Source: Paenibacillus sp. BJ-4 (GTDB lineage: Bacteria; Bacillota; Bacilli; Paenibacillales; Paenibacillaceae). Taken from it: 64,000 nt of DNA. Positions 51,401-60,308 of this stretch are shown in pieces. Under the pieces are notes generated by a model, which worked only from the letters and a program-made list of their open reading frames with translations, was not told where the DNA came from and ran no database searches. The stretch's first letter is position 1. Each line of letters begins with the position of its first letter. The position numbers and the translations under genes are program-made. The stretch covers positions 62,001 to 126,000 of the forward strand of contig NZ_JAIVEM010000097.1 of assembly GCF_020404765.1 (NCBI RefSeq), in the 5' to 3' direction.

Positions 51401-53146
51401 ATGGCAGCATCCAACATTATTGTCGTGGGCGGCGGTCTGGCGGGTCTGATGGCTACGATCAAGGCGGCAGAGGCAGGAGTTCACGTTCATTTATTTTCTT
51501 TGGTTCCGGTAAAAAGATCCCACTCCGTTTGTGCTCAAGGCGGCATCAACGGGGCAGTGAATACCAAGGGCGAGGGAGACTCACCCTGGATTCATTTTGA
51601 TGATTCGGTCTATGGCGGGGATTTTCTGGCCAACCAGCCCCCGGTAAAAGCAATGTGCGAAGCGGCTCCGGGGATTATCCATCTCATGGACCGTATGGGT
51701 GTCATGTTTAACCGGACGCCGGAAGGATTGCTGGATTTCCGTCGCTTTGGCGGTACCCAGCATCATCGGACAGCCTTTGCTGGAGCGACGACCGGCCAGC
51801 AGCTTCTGTATGCTTTGGATGAGCAAGTACGACGCTGGGAATCCGAGGGCTTGGTGACCAAATATGAAAACTGGGAGTTTTTACAGGCGGTACTGGATGA
51901 TGAAGGTATCTGCCGAGGCATTTGCGCGCAGGATTTACGCACGATGGAAGTGAAAACTTTTGCGGCGGATGCCGTTATTTTAGCATCGGGTGGCCCTGGC
52001 ATTATTTTCGGCAAAACCACAAATTCCGTTATTAATACCGGCACGGCTGCCGGTGCGGTGTATCAGCAGGGTGTACGCTATGCGAATGGTGAATTTATCC
52101 AGATTCATCCGACGGCTATACCGGGCGATGACAAGCTGCGTCTGATGTCTGAGTCGGCACGTGGAGAGGGTGGCCGTATTTGGACGTACAAAGACGGCAA
52201 GCCATGGTATTTCCTCGAGGAAAAGTATCCGGCTTATGGAAATCTGGTTCCACGCGATATTGCGACACGTGAAATATTCAGCGTATGCGTCGATGAAGGG
52301 CTCGGCATTAATGGCGAGAATATGGTATATCTCGATTTGTCCCACAAGGACCCGAAAGAGCTGGACGTGAAGCTGGGCGGGATTATTGAAATTTATGAAA
52401 AATTTGTCGGTGACGATCCGCGTAAAATCCCGATGAAAATCTTCCCGGCTGTGCATTATTCAATGGGTGGCATGTGGGTCGATTACAATCAGATGACGAA
52501 TATACCGGGGCTGTTTGCCGCCGGAGAATGTGAATTTCAGTATCACGGAGCGAATCGTTTGGGTGCAAATTCGTTGTTGTCAGCTATTTACGGCGGGATG
52601 GTGGCTGGACCGAAGGCTGTGGAATACATTAAAGGCATAGAAAAATCCACACAGGATGTAGCTTCCTCCGTGTTCGATGCAGCGGTAAAACAGCAAACGG
52701 AGAAGTACGAGCGCATTTTGCATATGGACGGGAAAGAAAATGCGTATGTGCTTCATAAAGAGCTGGGCGAATGGATGACGAACAATATGACGGTGGTTCG
52801 TTATAACGACAAGCTGGAAGCTACGATCCAGAAGATCAAAGAGCTGAAGGAGCGTTATGCCAACATTAACATCAATGATGCTTCGCGCTGGAACAATGCG
52901 GGTGCGGCGTTTACACGCCAGCTGTGGAATATGATGGAACTGGCTGAAGCGATGACCAAGGGGGCGCTGCTGCGCAACGAAAGTCGTGGGGCTCACTACA
53001 AACCGGACTTCCCGGATCGTAACGATGAGGAGTTCCTGAAAACAACTATTGCGGAATGGACACCGGAGGGACCACAAATTTCGTATGAAGCGGTGGACGT
53101 CTCACTGATCAAGCCGCGTATTCGGGATTATTCCAAGAGCAAATAA
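51401..53146 (+). CDS. sdhA: Succinate dehydrogenase flavoprotein subunit
   Basis: A 581-residue flavoprotein that oxidises succinate to fumarate with covalent FAD. FAD motif GGGLAG at the N-terminus; the FAD-linked histidine region is seen in SHSVCAQGGINGA; the active-site HYSMGGMWVD and the HGANRLGANSLL motif are intact. Length matches the Bacillus enzyme. AAAGGAG precedes the ATG; sdhB follows by 21 bases. Confidence 0.96.
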   Translation: MAASNIIVVGGGLAGLMATIKAAEAGVHVHLFSLVPVKRSHSVCAQGGINGAVNTKGEGDSPWIHFDDSVYGGDFLANQPPVKAMCEAAPGIIHLMDRMGVMFNRTPEGLLDFRRFGGTQHHRTAFAGATTGQQLLYALDEQVRRWESEGLVTKYENWEFLQAVLDDEGICRGICAQDLRTMEVKTFAADAVILASGGPGIIFGKTTNSVINTGTAAGAVYQQGVRYANGEFIQIHPTAIPGDDKLRLMSESARGEGGRIWTYKDGKPWYFLEEKYPAYGNLVPRDIATREIFSVCVDEGLGINGENMVYLDLSHKDPKELDVKLGGIIEIYEKFVGDDPRKIPMKIFPAVHYSMGGMWVDYNQMTNIPGLFAAGECEFQYHGANRLGANSLLSAIYGGMVAGPKAVEYIKGIEKSTQDVASSVFDAAVKQQTEKYERILHMDGKENAYVLHKELGEWMTNNMTVVRYNDKLEATIQKIKELKERYANININDASRWNNAGAAFTRQLWNMMELAEAMTKGALLRNESRGAHYKPDFPDRNDEEFLKTTIAEWTPEGPQISYEAVDVSLIKPRIRDYSKSK

Positions 53147-53167
53147 ATAGAAGGGAGTGTATTTTAG

Positions 53168-53935
53168 ATGTCGGAGCAAGCAGTGAAATCGAATAAAACA
53201 GTGAAGTTTGTTGTGACCCGTCAGGATGATCCTAACTCCAATTCCTATACGGAAGAATTCGAATTACCTTATCGCCCGGGTATGAATGTGATTAGCGCAC
53301 TGATGGAAATTCAGCGCAACCCGGTAGACAGCCATGGTAAAGAGACCGCCCCGGTATGCTGGGAGTCGAACTGTCTGGAGGAAGTATGCGGAGCCTGCTC
53401 CATGGTAATTAACGGCAAACCGCGTCAGGCCTGTGCCGCGCTTGTTGATAAGCTGGAGCAGCCGATTACGATTGCTCCGATGAGCACATTCCCGGTTGTG
53501 CGGGATTTGGTCATCGACCGCAGCCGGATGTTTAACGCACTCAAGAAGGTCAAAGCATGGATTCCGATTGACGGGACCTACGATCTGGGTCCTGGCCCCA
53601 GAATGGCGGAGAAAAAGCGTCAATGGGCGTATGAGCTGTCCAAGTGCATGACCTGCGGAGTTTGCCTGGAGGCTTGCCCTAATGTCAACGAGAAGACAAC
53701 GTTCATTGGACCTGCGGCGATATCCCAGGTTCGCCTGTTTAACAGTCACCCGACAGGGGAAATGAATCAGGAGGAGCGACTGGATGCGTTGATGACGGAC
53801 GACGGGCTGGAGGGCTGTGGTAATTCGCAAAACTGCGTACGTTCTTGTCCGAAAGGCATTCCGTTGACAACCTCCATTGCTGAAATGAACAAGCAAACGA
53901 CCAAGCATATGTTCAAGCGCTGGTTGACTGTATAG
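53168..53935 (+). CDS. sdhB: Succinate dehydrogenase iron-sulfur subunit
   Basis: A 255-residue electron-transfer subunit. N-terminal 2Fe-2S site: CWESNCLEEVCGACSM and the later cysteine in QACAAL. C-terminal sites: CMTCGVCLEACP for one cluster, GCGNSQNCVRSCPKG for the others. It carries electrons from SdhA to SdhC. A hairpin terminator follows. Confidence 0.96.
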   Translation: MSEQAVKSNKTVKFVVTRQDDPNSNSYTEEFELPYRPGMNVISALMEIQRNPVDSHGKETAPVCWESNCLEEVCGACSMVINGKPRQACAALVDKLEQPITIAPMSTFPVVRDLVIDRSRMFNALKKVKAWIPIDGTYDLGPGPRMAEKKRQWAYELSKCMTCGVCLEACPNVNEKTTFIGPAAISQVRLFNSHPTGEMNQEERLDALMTDDGLEGCGNSQNCVRSCPKGIPLTTSIAEMNKQTTKHMFKRWLTV

Positions 53936-53964
53936 TCCGAGCCAGCAAATATGTTATTCAAACC

Positions 53965-54003
53965 AAAACAGGCTTTTTCCAATCGGAGAAAGCCTGTTTT
54001 TTG
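53965..54003 (+). terminator. Rho-independent terminator of sdhCAB
   Basis: AAAACAGGCTTT and AAAGCCTGTTTT arms pair over 12 bases, followed by TT. Confidence 0.9.
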
Positions 54004-54108
54004 CGCTCATGGAGGATGGAAGGTAACATGGAGGGAGGAGAGCGTTATAGCACTTATGGTATAATTATGGTATTGTGTATCGTTTTTGGAGAAAAGGAGG
54101 CTGGACAG

Positions 54109-54918
54109 GTGACTGTGCAACCGATAACGAATCGACCTGTCACCGGGTCGGATGTAATGAAGGGATTAAAGGAGCTGGGGGTTCGCAGCGGCATGACGTT
54201 GCTTGTTCACTCGTCGATGCGCAGCTTCGGGCGCTTTGTTCCAGGCGGGGCCTCCGGCATTCTTGCGGCATTAACGGAAGCGATTGGCCCGGAAGGGACG
54301 CTGGTCATGCCGACACAGTCTCATGACTTGACTGATCCTTCGACCTGGATGAACCCACCTTTGGATGAGTCATGGTGGGAACTTGTACGCGAGGAAATGC
54401 CCGCGTATGATCCCGCCTGGACGCTGACTGGGGGGATGGGGGTCATTGTAGAAACGTTCCGCGGTCTGCCGGGAACAGAGCGCAGCGGGCATCCGCATGT
54501 TTCCTTGGCGGCGCGTGGACCTGCAGCTTCGGATTTACTGGCAGATCATCAGCTCGACTTTGGGTTGGGAGAGCATTCTCCGCTGGCGAAGCTGTACGAG
54601 GCAGATGCATACGTGCTGCTGCTGGGCTGCGGACATGACAGCAATACGTCCTTGCATTTGGCGGAATATCGAACAGCGTATAACGGACGTGAAAAAATCA
54701 CGCATCAAGCCCCTATGATGGTGGATGGAGTCAAAGTGTGGGTCACGTTTGAGGACTTTAATATTACCTCAGATGATTTCGAACAGCTGGGACATGATTT
54801 TGAACGGGATTGTCCTACGTGCTTTACACGAGTCAACATCGGAGAGGCTTCATGTTTTTTAGCAAGGCAACGCGATTTGGTAGACTATGCGGTACAGTGG
54901 TTGTCCACCAATCGTTAG
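54109..54918 (+). CDS. AAC(3)-family N-acetyltransferase
   Basis: A 269-residue acetyltransferase of the Antibiotic_NAT family (YokD/AAC(3) fold), using acetyl-CoA. Family motifs: LLVHSSMRSFG, GPEGTLVMPTQS, DPAWTLTGGMGVIVETFR, SGHPHVSLAARG and GLGEHSPLAKLYE with the catalytic histidine region. GTG 54109 lies eight bases after AAAAGGAGG; an upstream extension overlaps the sdhB terminator. Chromosomal copies in Bacilli need not give aminoglycoside resistance; the substrate is open. Confidence 0.88.
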   Translation: MTVQPITNRPVTGSDVMKGLKELGVRSGMTLLVHSSMRSFGRFVPGGASGILAALTEAIGPEGTLVMPTQSHDLTDPSTWMNPPLDESWWELVREEMPAYDPAWTLTGGMGVIVETFRGLPGTERSGHPHVSLAARGPAASDLLADHQLDFGLGEHSPLAKLYEADAYVLLLGCGHDSNTSLHLAEYRTAYNGREKITHQAPMMVDGVKVWVTFEDFNITSDDFEQLGHDFERDCPTCFTRVNIGEASCFLARQRDLVDYAVQWLSTNR

Positions 54919-54983
54919 GCTTCAAGGGAAATAAGAATTATCAAATAGTGAGTTAGAGGAATAGATTGCAAAGGGGAACGCAT

Positions 54984-55928
54984 ATGGAGAAGACGCCGCA
55001 AACCCGCCGCGAGAGTCAGGATGGTCCTTGCAATGAGGCCGCAATCCCTCCCGGTTCTTCGCGGCGTTCCACTTCCAATGAGCCAGCCAATCCTTCGCGC
55101 CGCCATTTTTTGAAAAAAGCGGCTTTAGCCACAGCGGGAACTGCGCTTTTGGCTGGAGGATACGCTTCCTTATGGGAGCCTAATCATTTGGAGATTACAC
55201 GCTTCACCTTGACTCTGCCCCGCCTACCGGCTGCTTTTGACGGTATCAGGGTCGTACATTTTAGTGATGTGCACTTGGGCTTTCATATGGATGAGCAGGA
55301 TCTGGGTGAGCTTGCGGACCGGATTGCCGGACTGGAGCCGGATTTGCTCTGTTTTACAGGTGATATTGTGGATGACTATGCGATATCCATGAAGGCTGCT
55401 GTCCCGATTATGGCTTCCATGCACGCCACTCTTGGCAAATTCGCCATATTGGGCAATCATGATTATAGAGGTTTACCAGCCGGAGTACAGGAATTATACC
55501 CGAAGACCGGATTTACGTTGCTGCGAAACGATCATGCGATTGTGGAACGTACGGGACAGCGTGTGGCGATAGTTGGTTTAGAGGATAACATTATGGGAAA
55601 GCCTAATCCGCGGCGTGCCGTTCATGGACTCCCTGATGAGATGTGCAAGCTGTTGCTGATGCATGAGCCGGATTATGCGGATGTGGCGGCGCGAATGTCC
55701 TTCGATCTTCAACTGTCTGGGCATACGCATGGAGGACAGGTGCGTTTGCCTGTCATCGGAGCACCGATGCCGCCTCCGGGTGGACGCAAGTACATTCAGG
55801 GATTATTTTATGTAGGGGCGAACAGGATGCCGCTTTATGTCAGCAGGGGGATTGGCATGACACATCTGCCGATTCGTGTGCTGTGCAGACCGGAACTTAG
55901 TGTCATTACGCTAAAATCTGGTCAATAG
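54984..55928 (+). CDS. Metallophosphoesterase with twin-arginine-type signal
   Basis: A 314-residue protein. A polar 45-residue N-terminus leads to SRRHFLKKA and a hydrophobic segment, a likely Tat signal or anchor. The calcineurin-like domain then shows HFSDVHLG, FTGDIVDDY, LGNHDYRG, LMHEPDYAD and LSGHTHGGQ, the five metal and catalytic motifs. YkuE/YaeI-type enzymes act on lipid or wall phosphates outside the cell. AAAGGGGA precedes the ATG. Confidence 0.88.
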   Translation: MEKTPQTRRESQDGPCNEAAIPPGSSRRSTSNEPANPSRRHFLKKAALATAGTALLAGGYASLWEPNHLEITRFTLTLPRLPAAFDGIRVVHFSDVHLGFHMDEQDLGELADRIAGLEPDLLCFTGDIVDDYAISMKAAVPIMASMHATLGKFAILGNHDYRGLPAGVQELYPKTGFTLLRNDHAIVERTGQRVAIVGLEDNIMGKPNPRRAVHGLPDEMCKLLLMHEPDYADVAARMSFDLQLSGHTHGGQVRLPVIGAPMPPPGGRKYIQGLFYVGANRMPLYVSRGIGMTHLPIRVLCRPELSVITLKSGQ

Positions 55929-56033
55929 GCCATTATATTTTTCATCTTCACCAGTATACGATTGGAACTACATAAAGAAGGTTTGAATGTAGTGTAGGGA
56001 TGTAGCTGTTTCGGACAAAGGAGTGAGGTTCAG

Positions 56034-56774
56034 ATGGAGCGTATTGCTGTCATTTCAGATATTCATGGCAATTGGCCTGCCTGTGAGGCCGTGCTGGAGG
56101 ATATTGCTTCCCGAAGTATTAGCCGCGTGTTTTGTTTGGGGGATCTGATCGGCAAAGGGCCTAGCCCGTGCGAGGTTCTGGATGCAGTCCGTCAGCATTG
56201 TGAAATTGTCGTGCGGGGGAATTGGGATGAGCTGGTCAGCATTACCGATGATCTCAATTTTAGCTGGCAAGCCGAGCGCTTGGGTAAAGAGCGAGTACAG
56301 TATCTGGCACAGTTACCGTTTCATTATGATTTCAGCATGAGCGGCCGTCGTATCCGTCTGGTGCATGCTTCGCCCCAAAGTGTGTATCACCGCGTACAGC
56401 CTTGGGATGAGCCGGAAAAAAGATTAGCCATGTTCGACCCGTTGGCTGAGGAGAATGGAAAAGACGCTTTTGCTCCGGATGTGGTAGGCTATGGAGATGT
56501 ACATAACGCCTTTATCCAGCATTTTCAGGGGAAGACGCTATTTAATGTCGGAAGCGTCGGGAATCCGCTGGATATTACTCAGGCTTCGTACTGTATTCTG
56601 GAAGGAAACCTGGGAGAAGAGCAAGCTACCCCCTTTTCCATTCAGTTTGTACGCGTACCTTACGATATAGAACTGGCGGTAAGGCAAGCGGAGGAAGCTG
56701 ATGTCCCTTCTCTGTCGTATTATATTCGTGAGTTGCGCACAGGCATTTACCGGGGAATTCAGGACCTGGACTAA
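56034..56774 (+). CDS. Calcineurin-like metallophosphoesterase (YfcE/ApaH-like)
   Basis: A 246-residue cytoplasmic phosphoesterase without signal peptide. Metal motifs: ISDIHGNWPA, CLGDLIGKGP, RGNWDE (in place of GNHD/E), LVHASPQS, and the C-terminal GDVHNAF. The family includes phosphodiesterases and diadenosine tetraphosphatases; substrate unknown. AAAGGAGTGAGG precedes the ATG. It follows another metallophosphoesterase gene, but the two are not closely similar. Confidence 0.87.
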   Translation: MERIAVISDIHGNWPACEAVLEDIASRSISRVFCLGDLIGKGPSPCEVLDAVRQHCEIVVRGNWDELVSITDDLNFSWQAERLGKERVQYLAQLPFHYDFSMSGRRIRLVHASPQSVYHRVQPWDEPEKRLAMFDPLAEENGKDAFAPDVVGYGDVHNAFIQHFQGKTLFNVGSVGNPLDITQASYCILEGNLGEEQATPFSIQFVRVPYDIELAVRQAEEADVPSLSYYIRELRTGIYRGIQDLD

Positions 56775-56828
56775 GTGTGGAGAACATTTATTCCAACAAG
56801 CCAATTCATCTCCGCAGGAGGGATCATT

Positions 56829-57446
56829 GTGCTGACTAAAGAAATGCTTCGTTTGGGGCTGCCGGAGCTTTGTGCCCACCGTGTCCGATTACGCCAGTTG
56901 AGAGCGGAGGATTATCCTGCACTGGAGCGGATGTTGTCCGACCCCTTAGTAATCCGATACGTGAATCGGATTCGCAAGCCGGTCTACGTACGAATGCGGC
57001 GTCTGGTTGCCCAAATCAAAGTAGCTGGAGATTCTCTGGATTCCCTGCACTTTGCGGTGGAATGGCATGGAGGAAATTCACGTGCAGGCAACGGAGTCGA
57101 TGCATCCGATGAAGCCAAGGAACTTCCCTCTCCACAGCTACTCGGTATTGCTTCGTTTCAGCAATGGAATGAGGGCACGGGTGAGGCGCAGCTGGGCTAT
57201 ATTTTAGATCGTCCATTCTGGGGACAGGGACTGGCTACAGAGATCGTGGAAGTGATGCTGAAATTTGGTTTCGAATCTTTAAAACTTCAACGAATTGAAG
57301 GTCGTTGCCAAGAGGATAACCAGGCTTCTGTACGTGTACTTGTCAAAAATAAGCTGCGTTTGCTCCGCATCATTCGTTCCTATGATCCTTCAGGAGAGGT
57401 ACCGAGTATATTGGTGTTCTCGATTACCCAAGGGGATTATGCGTAG
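56829..57446 (+). CDS. GNAT-family N-acetyltransferase
   Basis: A 205-residue acetyltransferase of the RimJ/RimL type. The acceptor-side start (HRVRLRQLRAEDYPALERML) and the acetyl-CoA segment GYILDRPFWGQGLATEIV are visible, followed by RIEGRCQEDNQASVRVL. The GTG at 56829 is eight bases after GCAGGAG; the frame extends further to the preceding stop. It probably acetylates a ribosomal or other protein N-terminus, or a small amine. Confidence 0.85.
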   Translation: MLTKEMLRLGLPELCAHRVRLRQLRAEDYPALERMLSDPLVIRYVNRIRKPVYVRMRRLVAQIKVAGDSLDSLHFAVEWHGGNSRAGNGVDASDEAKELPSPQLLGIASFQQWNEGTGEAQLGYILDRPFWGQGLATEIVEVMLKFGFESLKLQRIEGRCQEDNQASVRVLVKNKLRLLRIIRSYDPSGEVPSILVFSITQGDYA

Positions 57447-57558
57447 AAATGGAATAAGAATATTTTGTTACAAAGATGAAATATAACTGCAAAACAACTC
57501 TAACACAGGACGGGTACAATACAGACATGACCCCCTTTTGAATAATATATGTTGCTGA

Positions 57559-57587
57559 GACCCGAAGCTTCGGGTCCTTTTTTTTGT
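57559..57587 (+). terminator. Intrinsic terminator nested in a larger inverted repeat
   Basis: GACCCGAAGCTTCGGGTC is a perfect stem followed by eight T. It lies inside a pair of 11-base arms, ATATGTTGCTG (57547-57557) and CAGCAACATAT (57595-57605). Confidence 0.85.
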
Positions 57588-57620
57588 CTTGTTACAGCAA
57601 CATATGAATACAGGCGATTC

Positions 57621-58508
57621 CTACGATTCATAGGAACGGTTCAAGCTGGTTACCAATTCTGGAAGCCATTCGTGTAGGGATAGAAACGAATATCCCTCTG
57701 ACTGGGCTTTGGTCGTATCCATGTACCACGATTGCTCAATACCGAATGGAGACATATGCTCATCTGCCGTTTTTTCCTTCACTACCGCTTGCTTTCCGGT
57801 TACATGCTCAATGGCCGAAATGACATCTCCGATCCTCACGGTACCGTCAGAGCAAGCATTTACAGAACCTGTAAAATGAGAGTGACCAAGCCAAAGCAGA
57901 AAATCCGCAGCTTCATCGGAACGGATAAATGAGATATGTGCTGCGGAATTAGGTACTCCGATTTCTTTTCCTTCACGAATATGTTCGATATGAAAATGAA
58001 GTCTTTTCGTATAATCATCTGTCCCTAATACAATCGGAAAACGAACAGCAGCCACAGGAAACGTCGCTTGCTGCATGAAAACGGCCTCTGCCTGTCGTTT
58101 AGCCTCCTGATATGTAAACTCATGCTGACCACCCTTGCGGAGCGGATAAGCCTGAGGGTCAAAGATACTCTCCGTCAGCACTTCCGGGCTTGGATTATAG
58201 ACAGAAAGGCTGGAAGTCAGAATATACCGTTTGGCTTTCGTGTCAAAAATACGGCAGGCTTCGCTAGCTTCATTGGGAGAAAAGCAAATATTATCATAAA
58301 CGACGTCCCACACTTGCTCTCCTACCGCTTCTGCCAGCGCTTGCGAATCCGTGCGGTCTGCACAGATCCGTTGAATACGGTCACCGAATGAATCCTTTGT
58401 TTGGCCTCGCGTGAGGATCGTAACGGAGTTTTCGGAATCCCCCAATAGAAGTTCCACCAGCCTTTTGCCAAAAAAACGCGTTCCACCCAGCACCAGTATT
58501 TTTCTCAT
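57621..58508 (-). CDS. NAD-dependent epimerase/dehydratase-like protein
   Basis: A 295-residue extended SDR-type protein. The cofactor loop LGGTRFFGKRL (GxRxxG variant) is at the N-terminus. The YxxxK pair is weak: TYQEAKRQAE provides Y and K in the right place. It resembles isoflavone-reductase-like or mRNA-binding (CSP41-type) atypical SDRs. GGAGTGAT precedes the ATG. Convergent with the GNAT gene. The substrate is unknown. Confidence 0.78.
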   Translation of the reverse strand: MRKILVLGGTRFFGKRLVELLLGDSENSVTILTRGQTKDSFGDRIQRICADRTDSQALAEAVGEQVWDVVYDNICFSPNEASEACRIFDTKAKRYILTSSLSVYNPSPEVLTESIFDPQAYPLRKGGQHEFTYQEAKRQAEAVFMQQATFPVAAVRFPIVLGTDDYTKRLHFHIEHIREGKEIGVPNSAAHISFIRSDEAADFLLWLGHSHFTGSVNACSDGTVRIGDVISAIEHVTGKQAVVKEKTADEHMSPFGIEQSWYMDTTKAQSEGYSFLSLHEWLPELVTSLNRSYES

Positions 58509-58634
58509 TCCTGAATCACTCCCTATGGATTTGTTTTCTTTATATAGGGTAGACGAAATCGTGGATGCAAAGGATGCGATACGATGCGATAAATAGGTAA
58601 GTACATACTATTTAAAATAATTGCTTAATAATGC

Positions 58635-58663
58635 TTAACAAATCGTGCAATAATGCTTATAAT
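58635..58663 (+). promoter_or_regulatory. Promoter of the DeoR-family gene, with a 22-base-period repeat
   Basis: TTAACA (58635-58640), 17 bases, TATAAT (58658-58663). AATAATGCTTA occurs at 58627 and again at 58649, exactly 22 bases apart (two helix turns), around the promoter; it is a good candidate for an operator. Confidence 0.65.
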
Positions 58664-58669
58664 TGATGT

Positions 58670-59476
58670 ATGGAGGTGATACTTATTTATCAAGAAGAAA
58701 GGTTAGTTAAAATTCTTGAGAGGCTTCATAAAGAAAAGATGATTTCAAATCAGGAAATATGCGATATGCTCGGTATTTCCAGAGACACTGTCCGGCGGGA
58801 TTTCATTAGATTAGTGGATGAAGGTGCTGCGATACGAACCCATGGAGGTATTGCTCTGCCCCAGTTTAAGGACAAAATAAAAGCATATAAGGAAAGAATC
58901 AATGCTTCTTCTGAAGATAAATACAAAATTGGGAAAATAGCTGCTTCTTATATCAGCAAAGGCGACCTTTGTTTTCTGGACGTCTCAACGACAGTAAAAT
59001 TTCTTTGTGATCATCTCAATACAAGCTCTACAGTGTATACGCATTCCCTTGATAATGCAGAAGCACTTTCTAACAACAATGAGGTCGATGTATACCTGCT
59101 TGGGGGAAAGTTTAATCATGAAAATCGCTTTTTTTTCGATGTTCATGTGGCATCTCAATTAAATGATATTTACTTTGATAAAGTTTTTCTTGGTGCAGCT
59201 GGTATTTTGAAGGATGGTATCTATTTTTCAAACTATGAAGATGCGGTCATAAAAGGTATAGTAGCAGAGCGATCAAAAGAGGTTATTTTGTTGGCGGATT
59301 CACAGAAATTTAATCAAATCAGCTCCTATAAAGGTGTTGATTTGATTGATATTGACATGATCATTACAAATGAAAATCCACCAGATGAGTTTAGAAAGAG
59401 TTTTGAAGAAAATAACATTAAGATCAGACTTATTCATGAAGGGAAGACAGTCAAAGATTACTTCGAGGGGGTCTAA
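58670..59476 (+). CDS. DeoR-family transcriptional regulator
   Basis: A DeoR repressor of up to 268 residues. N-terminal winged helix ERLVKILERLHKEKMISNQEICDMLGISRDTVRRDF, then a sugar-phosphate-binding domain (VDVYLLGGKF, KVFLGAAGI). The start is puzzling. The ATG at 58670 lies at the expected transcription start, so it would be leaderless, while GGAGGTGAT at 58672-58680 points to an ATT codon at 58685, giving the usual family start IYQEERL. AT-rich compared with the surroundings. It pairs with the HAD gene that follows. Confidence 0.87.
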   Translation: MEVILIYQEERLVKILERLHKEKMISNQEICDMLGISRDTVRRDFIRLVDEGAAIRTHGGIALPQFKDKIKAYKERINASSEDKYKIGKIAASYISKGDLCFLDVSTTVKFLCDHLNTSSTVYTHSLDNAEALSNNNEVDVYLLGGKFNHENRFFFDVHVASQLNDIYFDKVFLGAAGILKDGIYFSNYEDAVIKGIVAERSKEVILLADSQKFNQISSYKGVDLIDIDMIITNENPPDEFRKSFEENNIKIRLIHEGKTVKDYFEGV

Positions 59477-59477
59477 T

Positions 59478-60287
59478 ATGACAAAGATAAAAGCAGTTTT
59501 TAGTGACATAGACGGGACTTTAATTAATTCAAATCATGTTATAACCGAGAAGACCAAGATTTCAGTCCAAAAAGCAACAAACCTGGGTATACCATTTGTC
59601 CTTGTTTCTGCTAGAATGCCAAGTGGAATCTTGCCACTCCAAAAAGAATTGGAAATTAATTCACCCATTATTTGCTACAGTGGTTCCCTGGTAATAGACT
59701 GTAGGAGTAATACAACTATTTTCAGCAAAAGCTTGCCCGAAGAGAATGTTATTGGTATTTATGAGGCTGTAAAAAGCAAATTCTCCAACATTCAAATTAG
59801 CATCTACAGCCATGATCAATGGGTTGTTGAAAATCCACAGAACGAGTGGGTTGTTCAAGAGCAAGATATCACAGGGGCTCAGCCTACTCAGGCCAACCTT
59901 AAAACCTTCATAAACAAAAATTCTGAAGTGCATAAAATTCTCTGTATGGGCCCGGCTGAACAAATCGAACAGCTTGAGGAGGTATTGAAGAAAGACAACG
60001 CTGCTATAACCATCTACAAATCAAAAGACACTTATCTGGAAATTATGTCTGGAGATGCATCCAAATCTAAAGCAATTCAGCAGATCATCAGCCATTATAA
60101 TTTAAAGAAGGAAGAAATCATGGCAATCGGTGATAATTTCAATGATATTGATATGCTGAAATTTGCAGGGCTGGGCATCGCAATGGGAAATGCGCCTGAC
60201 GAAGTTAAAAAGTATGCGAACCAAGTGACATCCAGCAATGATGAAGAAGGATTAAGTTTGAGTTTAGAAGAGAACGTCATCAGCTAA
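59478..60287 (+). CDS. Cof-type HAD-superfamily phosphatase
   Basis: A 269-residue HAD IIB phosphatase: FSDIDGTL (nucleophile motif), VSARMPSG, a lysine in GDASKSKAI and GDNFNDIDML at the end. It is a different member from the HAD gene near 3 kb. ATG 59478 follows GAGGGGGT and comes one base after the DeoR stop, so the two form an operon; the repressor may sense the phosphatase substrate. Also AT-rich, suggesting the pair was acquired together. Confidence 0.88.
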   Translation: MTKIKAVFSDIDGTLINSNHVITEKTKISVQKATNLGIPFVLVSARMPSGILPLQKELEINSPIICYSGSLVIDCRSNTTIFSKSLPEENVIGIYEAVKSKFSNIQISIYSHDQWVVENPQNEWVVQEQDITGAQPTQANLKTFINKNSEVHKILCMGPAEQIEQLEEVLKKDNAAITIYKSKDTYLEIMSGDASKSKAIQQIISHYNLKKEEIMAIGDNFNDIDMLKFAGLGIAMGNAPDEVKKYANQVTSSNDEEGLSLSLEENVIS

Positions 60288-60308
60288 TTAGTGATTTCCA
60301 AGCCCATC

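Noticed and set aside
53264-53908. A 214-codon minus-strand frame inside sdhB
   Set aside because: sdhB has all its cysteine motifs on the plus strand; the antisense frame has none and no ribosome site.
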